A DNA stretch of 64,000 nt. It comes from Neurospora tetraspora (lineage: Eukaryota > Ascomycota > Sordariomycetes > Sordariales > Sordariaceae). The notes beneath the pieces were generated by a model, which saw only the letters and a list, made by a program, of their open reading frames with translations, made no database searches and was not told the origin of the DNA. The stretch is from assembly GCF_033439725.1 (NCBI RefSeq), contig NW_026944385.1, positions 1,116,001 through 1,180,000 of the forward strand, in the 5' to 3' direction. Both the position numbers and the translations under genes were made by a program. Below are positions 21,075 through 31,845 of the stretch, piece by piece (within the stretch, counting starts at the first letter, position 1; each line of letters begins with the position of its first letter).

Positions 21075-21332
21075 ATGGATGGATACCCATCCGCTCCAGC
21101 GCGAGACTCGGACAATAAGCCGCTCTCCAAACCGGATGAGAAACAGAACAGCACCGCCACACAGACGCCGAAAAGCAGAAACCCCATGACTGTCTTGAAG
21201 AAACTCCGGCCACGTTCGAATAAGGACATCGAGAAAGGCAATCCGCCAACCGAGAATACCACCACTTCCCTCCATGACACGGACAAAACTCCAGCTTCCA
21301 AACCAGAAGCGACGACACCCATTCCAGCATAA
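21075..21332 (+). CDS. Hypothetical hydrophilic 85-residue protein (uncertain)
   Basis: An ATG frame beginning MDGYPSAPARDSDNKPLSK, rich in Lys, Thr, Pro and Ser with a basic centre (VLKKLRPRSNKDIEKG). It has no domain and looks disordered. Three minus-strand frames cover the same bases, and composition slightly favours plus. It could be a terminal exon of a larger gene or chance. Confidence 0.2.
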   Translation: MDGYPSAPARDSDNKPLSKPDEKQNSTATQTPKSRNPMTVLKKLRPRSNKDIEKGNPPTENTTTSLHDTDKTPASKPEATTPIPA

Positions 21333-21376
21333 CACGCCATTGGACATCAAGTGTCAACCGGGCGGGTTCAGCACCG

Positions 21377-22205
21377 TTACCATAGGATTTTGATTGAGTT
21401 GCTCATCCTCTTCCCGCTCCCGCCATGAGGTGCAAAGCAACCCGTATCCTCAACCCACACGAACTCCCCACAACCACCGTGAGCACAAGTCCAGAACCAC
21501 TTCTTCCTTTCCTGGCCGGGGGGGGGGGGAACCGAAAGCAACATTCCAGCCAAAGTAAACGTACTCCAATTCCATCCCTTTTCCGCAGCAGCACCTGGGC
21601 CTGTCATCAGCAGCTCGTTGACTCCCAGAACTTGAAAACCCCCGTCTCTCCACGCTGATGAGTGAACCATGGGCGTCATCGAATCTTGTGACATCAACAC
21701 CATTATCACTCATATCGGCAACTGCATCAAAAGGTTCATCAGCCCACTTAACCCACCCCAACCCATACGGACATCATCTGCAAGCGAAGTACTTTCTTCC
21801 CGCGTTACCCTTGGGGTTCAGTGGACCGACGACGCAGAGTATCGAAGGCTGATGGCAGTTGTTGCATGGTGGGGCATGATCTGTCCCGGCATGGTGGAAA
21901 GATGGCCTTGACGGTGATGAAGATGAGAGTATGGGTTTCAAGCTTGACTTTGGCGATGGCGTTGGTTCTGACCATGGACGGTTGGAAGGGCTTGATGCCG
22001 ATGGGCCGTAGGAGTCGGAACATGAAAAGGTCGGTGGTGAACTGGAAGTGGTGGCTTGGCTGGATGAGATCGCTGGGACCCGGGAGCTTGGTGGCATGGA
22101 TAAAGGCACGGCGGCGAGATCGAACCGGACGTGGTGGTGGTGGTGTTTCTGCTTGCGTGTGTGGCTTACGGGTGCGGGTGACGGTGAGGGCGACGGCGTG
22201 GGCAT
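21377..22205 (-). pseudogene. GRF-type zinc-finger protein gene, broken
   Basis: GRF zinc fingers bind nucleic acid and occur in DNA-repair and RNA-processing proteins. From ATG 22205 a Pro/Ser-rich leader with a His run (KQKHHHHHVRFDL) precedes a finger: CNNCHQPSILC, GNAGRKYFACR, then, after one in-frame TGA, CPYGLGWVKWADEP. A second finger follows: RPRCCCGKGMELEYVYFGW, then in another frame KKWFWTCAHGGCGEFVWVED. The frame change falls on a homopolymer of about a dozen G (plus strand, about 21521-21532), so it could be real slippage or a sequencing error. The TGA sits where the finger normally has an aromatic residue (TGG to TGA would explain it). Two tandem GRF fingers in about 270 residues fit a known fungal arrangement. 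This copy is probably dead, or two corrections from intact if the sequence is at fault. Confidence 0.55.
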
Positions 22206-23482
22206 GTAAGCTTAGTTCGGCGGTGGCGTTGTTCCTGGCTTGTTATGGCGGGAGACATGTTTCGTTGGCGTTTGTAGTGCAATGGTTGCGGCCGTTTGCA
22301 AGGAACTGTTGTTGGATTGGGGATGGCGAGACTCGGATCAATGTCGTGACGAGACCTGGGATCAATGGGCTAGTCTCATGGTGGCTGTCATTTTTGTCTT
22401 TGGCTTGGAAAGATATTTGGATCAGCACCTATTTTGGTACAGGCAATAAGGATCTCAAGAATATATATCTTGGTGACCTGTGTCATATCAGTTGCTGCAG
22501 GAGGCCCACGGCTCGTCCAATTGTATTGTCGTTCATGCCTCGATCGGTCCAAAAGCAAATTGGAACCAATCACAAAAAGCACCCATGTTGGCACATTTGT
22601 TGAAGGCATTGAAGGGACAGAATACAACAAGACTGTCGCAAACCTCAAGAAACAGCACCGGGCAAGGTAAAGCAAGAAGAGGGAGAATGGGGCAAGCAAC
22701 AGGTTAGGCTTGTTGGTCGGGACTCGGGAGTGTCATGTTGAAGACCGATGATTCCAACGGTTGTCGTCAAAAGTGGAGCTTGTCTTACACCATCTCGCTG
22801 CTAGCAATGGCGACACTTGTTGAAGCAATGGGTATTGGCCCGACTTAGAGGGTTAGGGCTCAGTGCGACCGAGAAAGCACTGAAACCCCAGCATATCGAT
22901 GGTGATGTCCGGCGGATCACGGTGGATCGAGTCCTAATAAAGGAAGTTGTAACTGTCGGCTTAAACTCGGGAGCTTTCACCGAATGGAAAGGCGACAAGA
23001 GAACTTTAGTTTCATAAGATGTTGGTGTCAAGGACTTAAGGCGACGACTGCGATCTTCGAAGAATCAGCCTTGCAAGAAATTGGATGATCATGAGGGGAA
23101 AGCGCTGTGCAACCTGAAGAACTTGTGGGCAGGCAGCCGGAGCGCAGGACTTTGCCGGCCGCGGCAGGATGGTACCCCGCCATTCAGCTCAGGATAGGCA
23201 AGCGATACCAGCCCGCTGGAGCCTGAATTGGGTTCCCTCTGGAGCTGAGCTTGGGCCCTGATCAGCATCCCCCGCCACCTCCATCACTTTCAAACTTCAT
23301 TCCTCCTCCTTCATCGAAACATCAATTCGTACTTGTACGCTTCTCATCCATCATAAGATAAGCTCACTGCTTTCTGAATTCTTGATCTTTCATCCCACAG
23401 AAACACCGTCGCGTAAACCGGCGCCGACACATACATATCAGCCAGTACCCCACCAAACACCGTCATAGCCGCAACCGCAAAC
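22206..23482. other. Intergenic, upstream of the calmodulin-like gene
   Basis: Open frames here are short and overlapping on both strands, with no recognisable domain. The last 200 bp (C- and T-rich, TCATCCATCATAAG) look like the promoter and leader of the next gene. Confidence 0.4.
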
Positions 23483-24288
23483 ATGGTGAGTACAGTTCAC
23501 ATCAACCACCAACACCAACAACCCAACCCAACCTGCGCAAACATCCGCCAAACCCATGATATTCCAACACCCTACTAACCCACCCACCCACAGTCCCCCA
23601 AATACCCTACCCTCACCCCCGACCAAATCGCCCAATTCCGGGAAGTCTTCGACCTCTTCGACAAGGACCACACCGGCGACATCACCGCCGAGGAACTCGG
23701 CGTCGTCATGCGCGAGCTGGGTCTCAACCCCTCCAAGTCCGAGCTCGAGGACCTGGTCAACGAGGCCGACATGAACAAGGACGGGGTCATCAACTTTGAG
23801 GAGTTCCTCAACCTCATGTCGCAGTCCGTGAAGGAAACCGATACCGAGAAGGAGCTGCTGGAGGCGTTCAAGGTGTTTGATAAGGACGGGTCGGGCACCA
23901 TTTCGACTGAGGAGCTCAGGGCTGTCCTCAAAAGCCTGGGTGAGGATATGACGGATGCGGATGTGGATGAGATGATTAAGTTGGCGGATAAGAATGGGGA
24001 TGGGCAGATTGATTGTGAGTTCTTCCTTCTTATCCTTCTATTTCTTTAGGGGTTGTTGGATGCGGAGGATGGTCGAGGGGTGTGTGTTGGAGTTGTGCCG
24101 TTGGGCCGTTGGGCCGTTGGGCCGTTGGAGGAGGAGGAGGAGCGGAAGCCCGCAGGCACAGGCGGCGTGCCCAACAGGAGCGGGAGGACCTCTTTTGCTT
24201 GTCTGCTTGCGGCAGGAACATCGATGTGCAGATGTGCTGATCTCCGTCTTCACATGCAGATACCGAATTCGCCCAGATCATGAAATAG
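23483..24288 (+). CDS. Calmodulin-like EF-hand protein, 150 residues
   Basis: A calcium sensor with calmodulin length and architecture. Exon 1 is only the ATG (23483-23485), then a 108 bp intron (GTGAGT...CCCACAG), exon 2 (23594-24014), a 245 bp intron and exon 3 (24260-24288), which supplies YTEFAQIMK. The four EF loops are DKDHTGDITAEE, DMNKDGVINFEE, DKDGSGTISTEE and DKNGDGQIDYTE. All have D at position 1, G at 6 and E at 12, so all should bind calcium. The start is MSPKYPTLTPDQIAQFREVF rather than the near-invariant fungal MADSLTEEQ, and the linker reads SQSVKETDTEKELLEAF. It is therefore a divergent paralog and not the essential calmodulin. Intron 2 carries a tandem CCGTTGGG repeat (about 24097-24127). 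Assigning the product to one pathway would be guesswork. Confidence 0.85.
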
Positions 24289-25206
24289 GTGAGCTGAGGC
24301 CGTGACGGCGATGCACCAAGCGGATTGCATTTTCGACTTGCCAATGCCCGATTAGCAGCAAGTCACGTACCAAATTAGCGAACGATATCGAACACAAGAG
24401 CCGGCGCACACACTACGGGAAAACGACAGACAGCTTAGGAATGGGTGGGTGGGACACAGACACGTGAGCGGGCAGGCCGCGGGATGCGGACTGCAGAACC
24501 AGAAGCAGCGCGGCTATTTCACTATCGAACGAACACACATAACACACGCAGGAACTTTTGTTATACTTTCCAGGCGAAATGAGCGGGCGTGCATACGGAG
24601 GATTCAGGAATCAGCAATCTGGCGGGGATATGCAGGGCACGCACACCGTGTGTCTAGGGTTTGTTTTGGGTCAAGTTATGAAAGCTCGGAGCTTTCGTTC
24701 AAACACATTTCAATCTCAGTTTCATTCGTTGATTGCATTTCTTCATCAGGCGAGACCCGCACTGTTCGGTTGGCTTCGTTGCATGTTTACATCACATGCT
24801 TTGCGAAGATGAGTAAAGAATATCGACCACCGGGTGTCGTGCCCGAACCAAGGACAACAGCATCATAATGTGCTGCAAGCCTACGCCTTCTTACGGATGA
24901 CTATCATAGGTATGACGGTCGTAGACAGGGGCTGTCAATGCCGTTGGAGCCAGTCTTTGGTGGCAGATGTTCGGGTCACTAGATGAGATGCTACTCATCA
25001 GTCAACAGGCCTGTCCACCAGGAGAGATGGCATGCTATGATCAAGATGTAAAGGCGATATATATGCCCAACTCTTATCCAAAAAGGACGTAAGAACACCA
25101 AAACTCAATACATGAACAAAGCCGGCTTATCGAAACGAATCAAGCCAAAAACGCCGATGCTATGCAATCCACGGCTTCCTCACAGTCATCTGCATCCTCT
25201 CCGCGC
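24289..25206. other. Intergenic between two convergent genes
   Basis: A plus frame at 24449-24868 has no recognisable domain and is not called. No RNA gene is seen. Confidence 0.4.
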
Positions 25207-26604
25207 TCACCCCTTAATCCCATTATAAGCCACCAAATTCGGGCTCATCTCGCCCGCATCCCACACCTTATCCGCAACCCCCAACGCCCTCAACCCTTCA
25301 TGCGCCCCCAAACTATCCCCAAACACCTCCGGATCCAAACTCTTCAAATACAGCGCCAACCCAGCGACATGGGGACTAGCCATACTAGTTCCGCTCATCG
25401 TCATCGTGCGATTATTATCCCCCTCCTTTTTGCCAATATAAGTCGACACAATATCCACGCCCGGAGCGAAGATATCCACGATAGCGCCAAAGTTGGAGAA
25501 ATAAGCCCGGGTGTTCTTGTTGTCGATGGCTCCCACGCTGAAAGCACGTTTGGAAGAGGCCGGCGAAACCATGGCGGCTGGTTGGTTCTCGTTACCGGCT
25601 GCCACGACGGTTAGGACCCCTTGGTCGAAGGCGGCGTCGACGATGGCGTTGAAGGCTTCGGAGCGGTCGCAGCCGAGGGACATGTTGATAACCGAGGTAC
25701 GTGTGCGATTTTTGGCGATGATGTCTTTGACGGCCCATTCGAAGCCGTCCATTACTATTGTGTTGGCGGACTGTGGGGGTCTGTTAGAAAGGGGTGGTGG
25801 GGCAGAAACAGGATGCGGTGGGGAGGGGGAAAAAAACGTACGCCGCCGCCATGAAACACCTTGACGCAAATAACCGTCGCATTCTTGGCCACTCCGTACT
25901 TCCTGCCGGCAATCGTGCCCGTAACGTGCGTGCCGTGGCCGTCCATGTCGATAAAGGGCGAGTTGGGATAGGCGTTGTAGCCGAGATGCACGCGGCCTTC
26001 GAAGTCGACGTGGTCTTTCCAGCATCCGGTGTCGACCACGTAAGCGTAGGTGCCGGCGCCGGCGGTGGAGTTGTAGACGTAATCGGAAGAGGTCTCGCCT
26101 TTGTGGGAGAGGTAACCCAGGCCCCAGGGCGCCTGCTTTTGGGTGATGATGGAGGTGTCGTCGGCGGAGTTGGAGATGACGTTGTCGTTGCCCTTGTAGA
26201 GGCGCCAGCTTTTGTCGAGTTCGATGGTTTGGACCTGTGGTTTTTGCTGTTAGAGTCGTTTCGTTCAGGGGATGTAGACAGCCAAACAGCTCAGTGAGAC
26301 ATACGTTCTCATCCCGCTGAATGATGCTCAAAGTCTCCTCATCGAATTCGCCCGCATACGCCTTGAACTTGCTTCCTACACTCCACGCCTTGTGCACACC
26401 GGCCGTGTCTCGGCGCGACAGACTCCTGGCGTGCACATCCTTTGCCCAGCTGAGGTGACCTTCGAGATCGGCATGTTCTTTGAGCAGCACGATGTACTTT
26501 CCGGGGATCGGCTTCGTCTCGACTTGGATGATGGGAGCGGCCCATGTTGATGCGGGGAGGATGATGGACGCCGCGAAGAGCGCGACGTTCTTGAATCCGA
26601 CCAT
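25207..26604 (-). CDS. Secreted subtilase (S8, proteinase K/cerevisin type), 418 residues
   Basis: A serine endoprotease made as a prepro-enzyme. I choose ATG 26604 (MVGFKNVALFAASIILPASTWA) because it opens a clean signal peptide. Exons are 26305-26604, 25842-26234 and 25207-25770, all phase 0, with GTATGT and GTACGT donors. Residues about 35-107 are the I9 inhibitor propeptide (GKYIVLLKEHADLEGHLSW, ending DENVQTIELD). The catalytic triad is Asp168 in YVVDTG, His200 in DGHGTHVTG and Ser360 in SGTSMASPHVAG, with oxyanion Asn291 in AAGNEN. Several N-glycosylation sequons (YNST, KNAT, KNRT, NNRT) support secretion. Length and motifs match fungal alkaline proteases, and nothing suggests inactivation. 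It probably degrades extracellular or vacuolar protein. Location is inferred from the signal peptide only. Confidence 0.9.
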   Translation of the reverse strand: MVGFKNVALFAASIILPASTWAAPIIQVETKPIPGKYIVLLKEHADLEGHLSWAKDVHARSLSRRDTAGVHKAWSVGSKFKAYAGEFDEETLSIIQRDENVCLTELFGCLHPLNETTLTAKTTGPNHRTRQKLAPLQGQRQRHLQLRRRHLHHHPKAGALGPGLPLPQRRDLFRLRLQLHRRRRHLRLRGRHRMLERPRRLRRPRASRLQRLSQLALYRHGRPRHARYGHDCRQEVRSGQECDGYLRQGVSWRRRTFFSPSPPHPVSAPPPLSNRPPQSANTIVMDGFEWAVKDIIAKNRTRTSVINMSLGCDRSEAFNAIVDAAFDQGVLTVVAAGNENQPAAMVSPASSKRAFSVGAIDNKNTRAYFSNFGAIVDIFAPGVDIVSTYIGKKEGDNNRTMTMSGTSMASPHVAGLALYLKSLDPEVFGDSLGAHEGLRALGVADKVWDAGEMSPNLVAYNGIKG

Positions 26605-28139
26605 CTTTTGGTGTTGTTGATCAGGGAATGAAAGAGACACAGACGGAAAAAAACACCACACAAAAAGATGAACCGTTCACCGTCTCTCTCTCCCGACTTT
26701 CGCGAAAACAGGCGGGACAAAGCGAGCTTTTAACAGGATCCAACGGGATCCACGCTGCCGCCAACCACGCCAACCACGCCAGTCGCCATTCAGCATCAGC
26801 CCTACCTCCTATGGGGCCTCCTAACGTAGCGTAGTGTCCACAGTCCCCACTGTCACGATGACAAGAATAGAATTCGCACGATGCCCGCCTACAGGGCCCG
26901 TAACGATGTGTGCTGTGCTGGGCCCCCTGGCCTGGCAGCAGCGTTGCAATAACCCAATCCAATCCTTCAATCACACAGCCCGAAAAGCCCAAACAAAACG
27001 TCCGAAACAGCCACTCAAAAACCATCATCGAAAACCAAAGCCAAGTGAACACCTCTCCCGCCGCCGCAGGCTGCAGTTTAAAGGCAAACAAGGGGTACGG
27101 CAGCATTTCCTGGGCGTAATCGGCTTGGCTTTCACCTGGCGGGCAGTTGGGATTGTCGTTGGGACTGGACAATGCAGCGAGGCGGCGTACCTAGGCGGGT
27201 ACCGGCATCATCGCTCTTTGAACCGAAAGCGAATCCCATCTTGCCCATCATCTCGCAACTCCTTAACTTGTTAACGAGCGACATCACCTTGTCGAGAGTG
27301 AGAAATGACCATCAATCACTCGTTCTGGATCTCTTGAAACTGGATACTGAATGAAGTCATCGTATTCCTTTCTGCTCGGCGGATGAATCGGGTGTGTGTG
27401 ACGGAGGAGTGGGCTTGAAAAGCGACGATGGAAAGTGGGCGGTGTCGTGAATCCCGGATCCCGGTGCCGTGGTGGTCGCTGCCCCCGCTGCCTGTGATAG
27501 TGGACTCAGTGGGCTTGGACACTGGGCGTTGTTGGCAATGGTGTCTTGGCGGTCTTCAGCCTCTGCCGGGACAGGCGACGAGGTGACAAGCCAAGCAAAG
27601 CAAAGTGGATGAAGGTTTTCAGGGTCGGAGAAAAAGATCAGGGCAAGTCAAAATGCTGACAGTGTTTCCGATCCTCGCTGACAAGAACTGGCGGGAGTGG
27701 TCGAAATACTGGAGCAGCCAAATGAAGGGATGGAGATGTCGTCAGCAAACAAACGGTTTGAGGGAAGTCTACGCGACTACCGCGGGGGGTTGTATTTCTG
27801 CGGCTTGAGCGAGCAATGTGAAATGTGTGATGAATTTTCCTTTGCAATTAGGTACTGATAGAGAAACTGTAGACGCGTCTGTGTCACGTTGGCGTCGTTG
27901 CGGCATGTTGGTGATTTGAGTTGGTCTGTGTTGTCGAGGTCGAAAAAGAAGGAACGAACGGAGACGCCGCCAAGCCCCTTAACCTCCCTCCTTCCCATAC
28001 TGCGAGCTTCAAATTCCAACACCAAAAGTCGAACATCAAACGTGGATATTAGTAACCACAAAAGCAACTGATCTGAAAAATGCAAATTGATATCAACTTT
28101 CTCAATCTACCCTGTCGTGCCAGACCCAGACCCCTACCC
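26605..28139. other. Intergenic, protease promoter side
   Basis: A minus frame from ATG 27172 (MSSPNDNPNCPPGESQADYA, then WLWFSMMVFEWLFRTFCLGF) is open for 183 codons but runs into the protease promoter. It has no known domain, so I do not call it a gene. Imperfect GCCAACCACGCCA copies lie at 26760-26780. Confidence 0.35.
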
Positions 28140-31019
28140 CTACAAAACCAACTCCAACAGCGCCTCCCACCCACTCTGCGGCTCTCTATGGATTTTGAGC
28201 GCATCCTGCCCCCTAACCTCCACAAACAGGACATCGCCCTTGAACCTAACCAACACACCACCTTTGCCGTCTCCCCTGGCCGTGATCCGGTAATAAGGTC
28301 CTTCCGCATGCATCTTCTTGCGCTCGGGGATAAACTGCAAGTCGTTCTCCTGGCACCAATCCTCCAGTGCATGTCTGAACGTGACTTCCTCCGGTTGTTT
28401 CTTCTCTTCTGCCGCTGCCTGGGCCTGGGCTTCCCGTTCGCGGTGCCTCTCACGATGACGATGCTCACGCTCGTGCCGGGACGTTGACGACTTGGATGAC
28501 GGGAGGGCGGGACCTCGTTCGGGAGCCTTCAACTCTGTCTTCGCGCGATCACCCAGATCCAAAGCGCGCTCAATCATCTTCATGCCCTTCTCGAACTCGG
28601 CTGTGATGGAAGGAAGCGACTTGATCTCCTCCGGGAACACATGATCCTGCCACCACTCGAACCACTGACCGATCTGCTCGTAGTTCGCCGTGTCGAGGAG
28701 TAGCCACTGATACAGCGCGTCATGCCACATGGGGAACACCTCGGCGACGATGACCTCGCCCACCATGGACGGGCGGATGACTTGGAGCCATTTGAACAAA
28801 CCCTCGAGCATGTCCATGTACGGCTCCTGGTCGCGCGGAGCGACGCGGAAGTTCTTGCGCATGTACCGCGCCATACTGGGGAGGAGGTGGTTCATCACCA
28901 GCGGACCCCATTGGTCGGATCCCCGGCGAGGGCGGAGGACTTCCTTCCATTGTTTGAGACCGGGGATCACGCCGCGGTTGAATTCCCAGACGTCAATGAG
29001 CTGGCGGAATTTGCGCTTGACGTCGGCCACGAGACCGGTCGAGCTCTTGGGGTCGAGGTGGGTGGCCGGTAGGTAGGGGAGCCAGGGAAAGATCCACCCG
29101 TGTGGCAGGTTGGATGTGCTGCTCTTCTTTTTGGGGTGCCACTTCTGGACGGCTTCTTCGAGTTTGCGGACGATGTCTTGGAGGAGCTGGGACCGGATAA
29201 ACAAGGGGATTAGCCCGTCCCAGGCTTCGAAGACGGCGATTAGTTGGTCGGGCTCCCGGACGTCCCATACCCTTACGGCACTTGCCACAGCGGGAAGCCA
29301 GAGCTGGTACATCATGGTCTCATAGGGGGTTGCTGCGGCCCGGCGGTGGGTATGCTTGGTCTTCTGGTCGAGGCCGAGTAGCTTTCGGATGGACACAAGG
29401 CCGTCGATAAACCTTGGCTTGGGATCCTCGAGTGGTTTCCAGATCTGTAGGTACTCCCTGAGGGCAGGATAGATGGCGGCAACGGCAAGTAATGTGACCT
29501 CGTCCTTGATCTGTGGCAGCATGGCATCAGAAAAGGAGCTGGAGGCGCTCAGTAGACCAGAGATCGTGCGCCGCAACTTGTAGTCAAGGTCCGCCTTTTT
29601 GTCGAACTCGCCGCTCTCGACGGGGATAGAGAGCACTTCGCAAAGACCCGTGATGGCCCTGTTCGCTTGTAGACTTGCCGTGAGCTCGTCCAGCTCCTGC
29701 TGTTCTTGCTTAAGCTGCAATTCGGCGTACGCCTTGCATTCCTGGAGGCTCTTCCATTCTTCCAGAATCGCCATAAAGTCATTCTGGGCCCGTTTAACCA
29801 GTTTTCGGGATTCGGCCGCCTCTGTCGACTCAGCAGGGGTAGCGGTCCCGGTGGGTGTCATCAGGCCGGAAGACGTCGTGAGCATCTTCTTGCCAGGTCC
29901 CGTCATGTCCAGAATGGGAGTAAAGGCATCGGGAATGTTCAGCCCCGGGGCAACCTTCTTGACCTCATCCATAGTCATGTACTTGGGCTTCTTGGGTCGC
30001 GGTGTGCTGCCAGCGCTGGCCGTACCACTTCCGAGTCCGCCAGCCAAAGCCTTCTTTCTGCGAGCGGCCTTCTTCTTTTTCTCCTCCTCTTCCGAGTCTA
30101 CCAGCTCTTCCCCGCGCAGACGTGCCTGTCGCTTCTCCTCTTCTCGTTCTTGTAGAGTCTTTTCCTTGACAGCACCCAGACCGGCACCCTGAGGCCGAAG
30201 GTTCGCCTCGATAATGACGTTGCGTCCCTGGCCTTCTTTACCGAGACCCTTGCCCTCTTCGTAGCCCATCTTGGCCATCATGCGGGCAGCGAAGGACATC
30301 TTGTTGGTTTTTGTCTTTCCACCCTTTGCCTGAGCAAAGGCGCTGGGTAGGGCGACGCGGCGCGTGGGAGGTTCATCATCGTCTTTGGTGAGGAGCGTCG
30401 GTGCTTTGGCCGAGGTCGGCGTGAATCCTGGACCGAGAGGGTTCGACATGTTGACTGTTGACTTGACAAAGGATTGCCGTGGCGGGCTCTTTTCTTTCTG
30501 TTGTTGTGTCGGAGGTACCCATCCCAGTCCTTGACCTGTAGCTGCAGCGGCAGCACCCTTAAAGCCCAGACCAACGCCTCGCGACTCTTCCTCTTCCTCT
30601 TCGTCCTCCTCCTCATCCTCTGCATGGGCAGCCTTCATCGATGGTCTCGCGTCGTATTCGTCATCCTCGTCCTCTTCGTCACCGATATCATCTTCATCCT
30701 CGTCCGAGTTGGCTGGCTTGTTGTTGGCTGACGAGACAAAGCTGACGCCCTTTGTGCGGAGGTTTTTGCGCTTCCATCGAGGACCCTCGTCTTCGCTTTC
30801 GGAACCAAAGATACCGAGAGCAGCGGCCTCCTTTGCGTCGCGACCAGTTCGGCGTCTCTTTCGTGGGTTGAAATCGCCGAATTCGTCGTCGTGGGGATTG
30901 CGCGATGGTACTTGGAAATCGTCGTTGTCGTCCGCGTCCGAATCCGAGGACGAGTAATCGGCGGCGGTAGCCTTGCTGATTTTGGAGGCGTCGAAGTTGA
31001 GCCCGCCAAGGCCAGCCAT
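28140..31019 (-). CDS. TFIP11/Ntr1-type G-patch spliceosome protein, 959 residues
   Basis: A homolog of human TFIP11 and yeast Ntr1/Spp382, the G-patch cofactor that activates the DEAH helicase Prp43 to release the excised intron and take the spliceosome apart in the nucleus. It is one intronless frame from ATG 31019 (ACCATGG). Order: TIP_N-like start (MAGLGGLNFDASKISKATAA), acidic tracts (residues about 100-145), a G-patch at about 241-287 (ARMMAKMGYEEGKGLGKEGQG, RPQGAGLGAVKEK), a Lys/Glu-rich coil, then a long helical GCFC region from about 420 (AQNDFMAILEEWKSL, LWLPAVASAVRVWDV, WIFPWLPYLP, HLLPSMARYMRKNF). The C-terminal domain contains LEDWCQENDLQFIPERKK and GKGGVLVRFKGDVLFVEV. Length and domain order match the fungal orthologs. 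This is a conserved core gene, unlike its accessory neighbours on both sides. Confidence 0.92.
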   Translation of the reverse strand: MAGLGGLNFDASKISKATAADYSSSDSDADDNDDFQVPSRNPHDDEFGDFNPRKRRRTGRDAKEAAALGIFGSESEDEGPRWKRKNLRTKGVSFVSSANNKPANSDEDEDDIGDEEDEDDEYDARPSMKAAHAEDEEEDEEEEEESRGVGLGFKGAAAAATGQGLGWVPPTQQQKEKSPPRQSFVKSTVNMSNPLGPGFTPTSAKAPTLLTKDDDEPPTRRVALPSAFAQAKGGKTKTNKMSFAARMMAKMGYEEGKGLGKEGQGRNVIIEANLRPQGAGLGAVKEKTLQEREEEKRQARLRGEELVDSEEEEKKKKAARRKKALAGGLGSGTASAGSTPRPKKPKYMTMDEVKKVAPGLNIPDAFTPILDMTGPGKKMLTTSSGLMTPTGTATPAESTEAAESRKLVKRAQNDFMAILEEWKSLQECKAYAELQLKQEQQELDELTASLQANRAITGLCEVLSIPVESGEFDKKADLDYKLRRTISGLLSASSSFSDAMLPQIKDEVTLLAVAAIYPALREYLQIWKPLEDPKPRFIDGLVSIRKLLGLDQKTKHTHRRAAATPYETMMYQLWLPAVASAVRVWDVREPDQLIAVFEAWDGLIPLFIRSQLLQDIVRKLEEAVQKWHPKKKSSTSNLPHGWIFPWLPYLPATHLDPKSSTGLVADVKRKFRQLIDVWEFNRGVIPGLKQWKEVLRPRRGSDQWGPLVMNHLLPSMARYMRKNFRVAPRDQEPYMDMLEGLFKWLQVIRPSMVGEVIVAEVFPMWHDALYQWLLLDTANYEQIGQWFEWWQDHVFPEEIKSLPSITAEFEKGMKMIERALDLGDRAKTELKAPERGPALPSSKSSTSRHEREHRHRERHREREAQAQAAAEEKKQPEEVTFRHALEDWCQENDLQFIPERKKMHAEGPYYRITARGDGKGGVLVRFKGDVLFVEVRGQDALKIHREPQSGWEALLELVL

Positions 31020-31845
31020 GGTCGCGATTCTAATTCAGTGTGGTCGTGGGAGAAAGGACAAGGGAAAATGGAAAGGTGGTGATGACAGCAAAATGTTGTT
31101 GTTTGGAGATTGTTTGGAGGTTGCTCGCTACAAGCTGTGGATGTTGACTGCTGTAGCACTGAGCAACAGGCGTGCTACAGTGACCGAAGTGCATGGGTGT
31201 TTTCCCAATTGACGTGTGCAAAGTGGCGTCAGAACTTCTGGCCAATACCTTCCTTATCTTATCGGAGCAATGACCCCGCAAAATCAGTAAACCCTATTCA
31301 GCGCAGTTCTATCTGGAACATGCCAGCAAGAGCATGCAACTGGGCGGGTAGTTGCATACCTGGAAGCTATATGTATTTGTACGAGTTCCATTTGGTTGCA
31401 CTTATGTATCTACCACTACCACGCCTATATATTACCCAAAGTAACTTGATGAATCAATATCATCCATACAATGCTCTGTATTAAACGTTCAATATCTGAA
31501 TTCTATGTGCAAAACTATGCTGCCTGGTCACCCATGGTCGGGTATCTGGCATGTCTGGGTATCTCAATATGTCCCAAACGGGAGTCGATCATCACTGCCC
31601 CGCTCTTCATGCTTCTAACGATTGCCTGCCGGTTGTGCCCCTCCGACCCAACTCCATCAATTCGGAGTTGGGAAGGTGCGCTGTGCGCTTAGCATTGAGG
31701 GGTATTTATACCTAGTTTCCCGGGGTTTCCCCTTCAATAGTTTCTTCTAATCAACTACCACCTTATTCCCAAAAGAACCCCATGCCCAGTACAGTGGCTT
31801 TCAGAGTCATCGACTCTTCCGCCGACGGCATGACATCTTCTCCAT
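31020..31845. other. Intergenic, nothing recognised
   Basis: Upstream region of the TFIP11-like gene and 3-prime region of the reductase. Several short frames have no supporting features. Confidence 0.4.

Noticed and set aside
21821-22603. 260-codon plus frame
   Set aside because: It is antisense to the GRF zinc-finger coding region, whose Cys pattern marks the minus strand as the real one.
23720-24014. Calling the EF-hand gene the essential calmodulin
   Set aside because: The N-terminus, linker and C-terminal residues differ too much from the nearly invariant fungal calmodulin.
26834-27274. 146-codon plus frame upstream of the subtilase
   Set aside because: Basic, low-complexity composition without a domain, opposed by an equally open minus frame. 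Left as intergenic.
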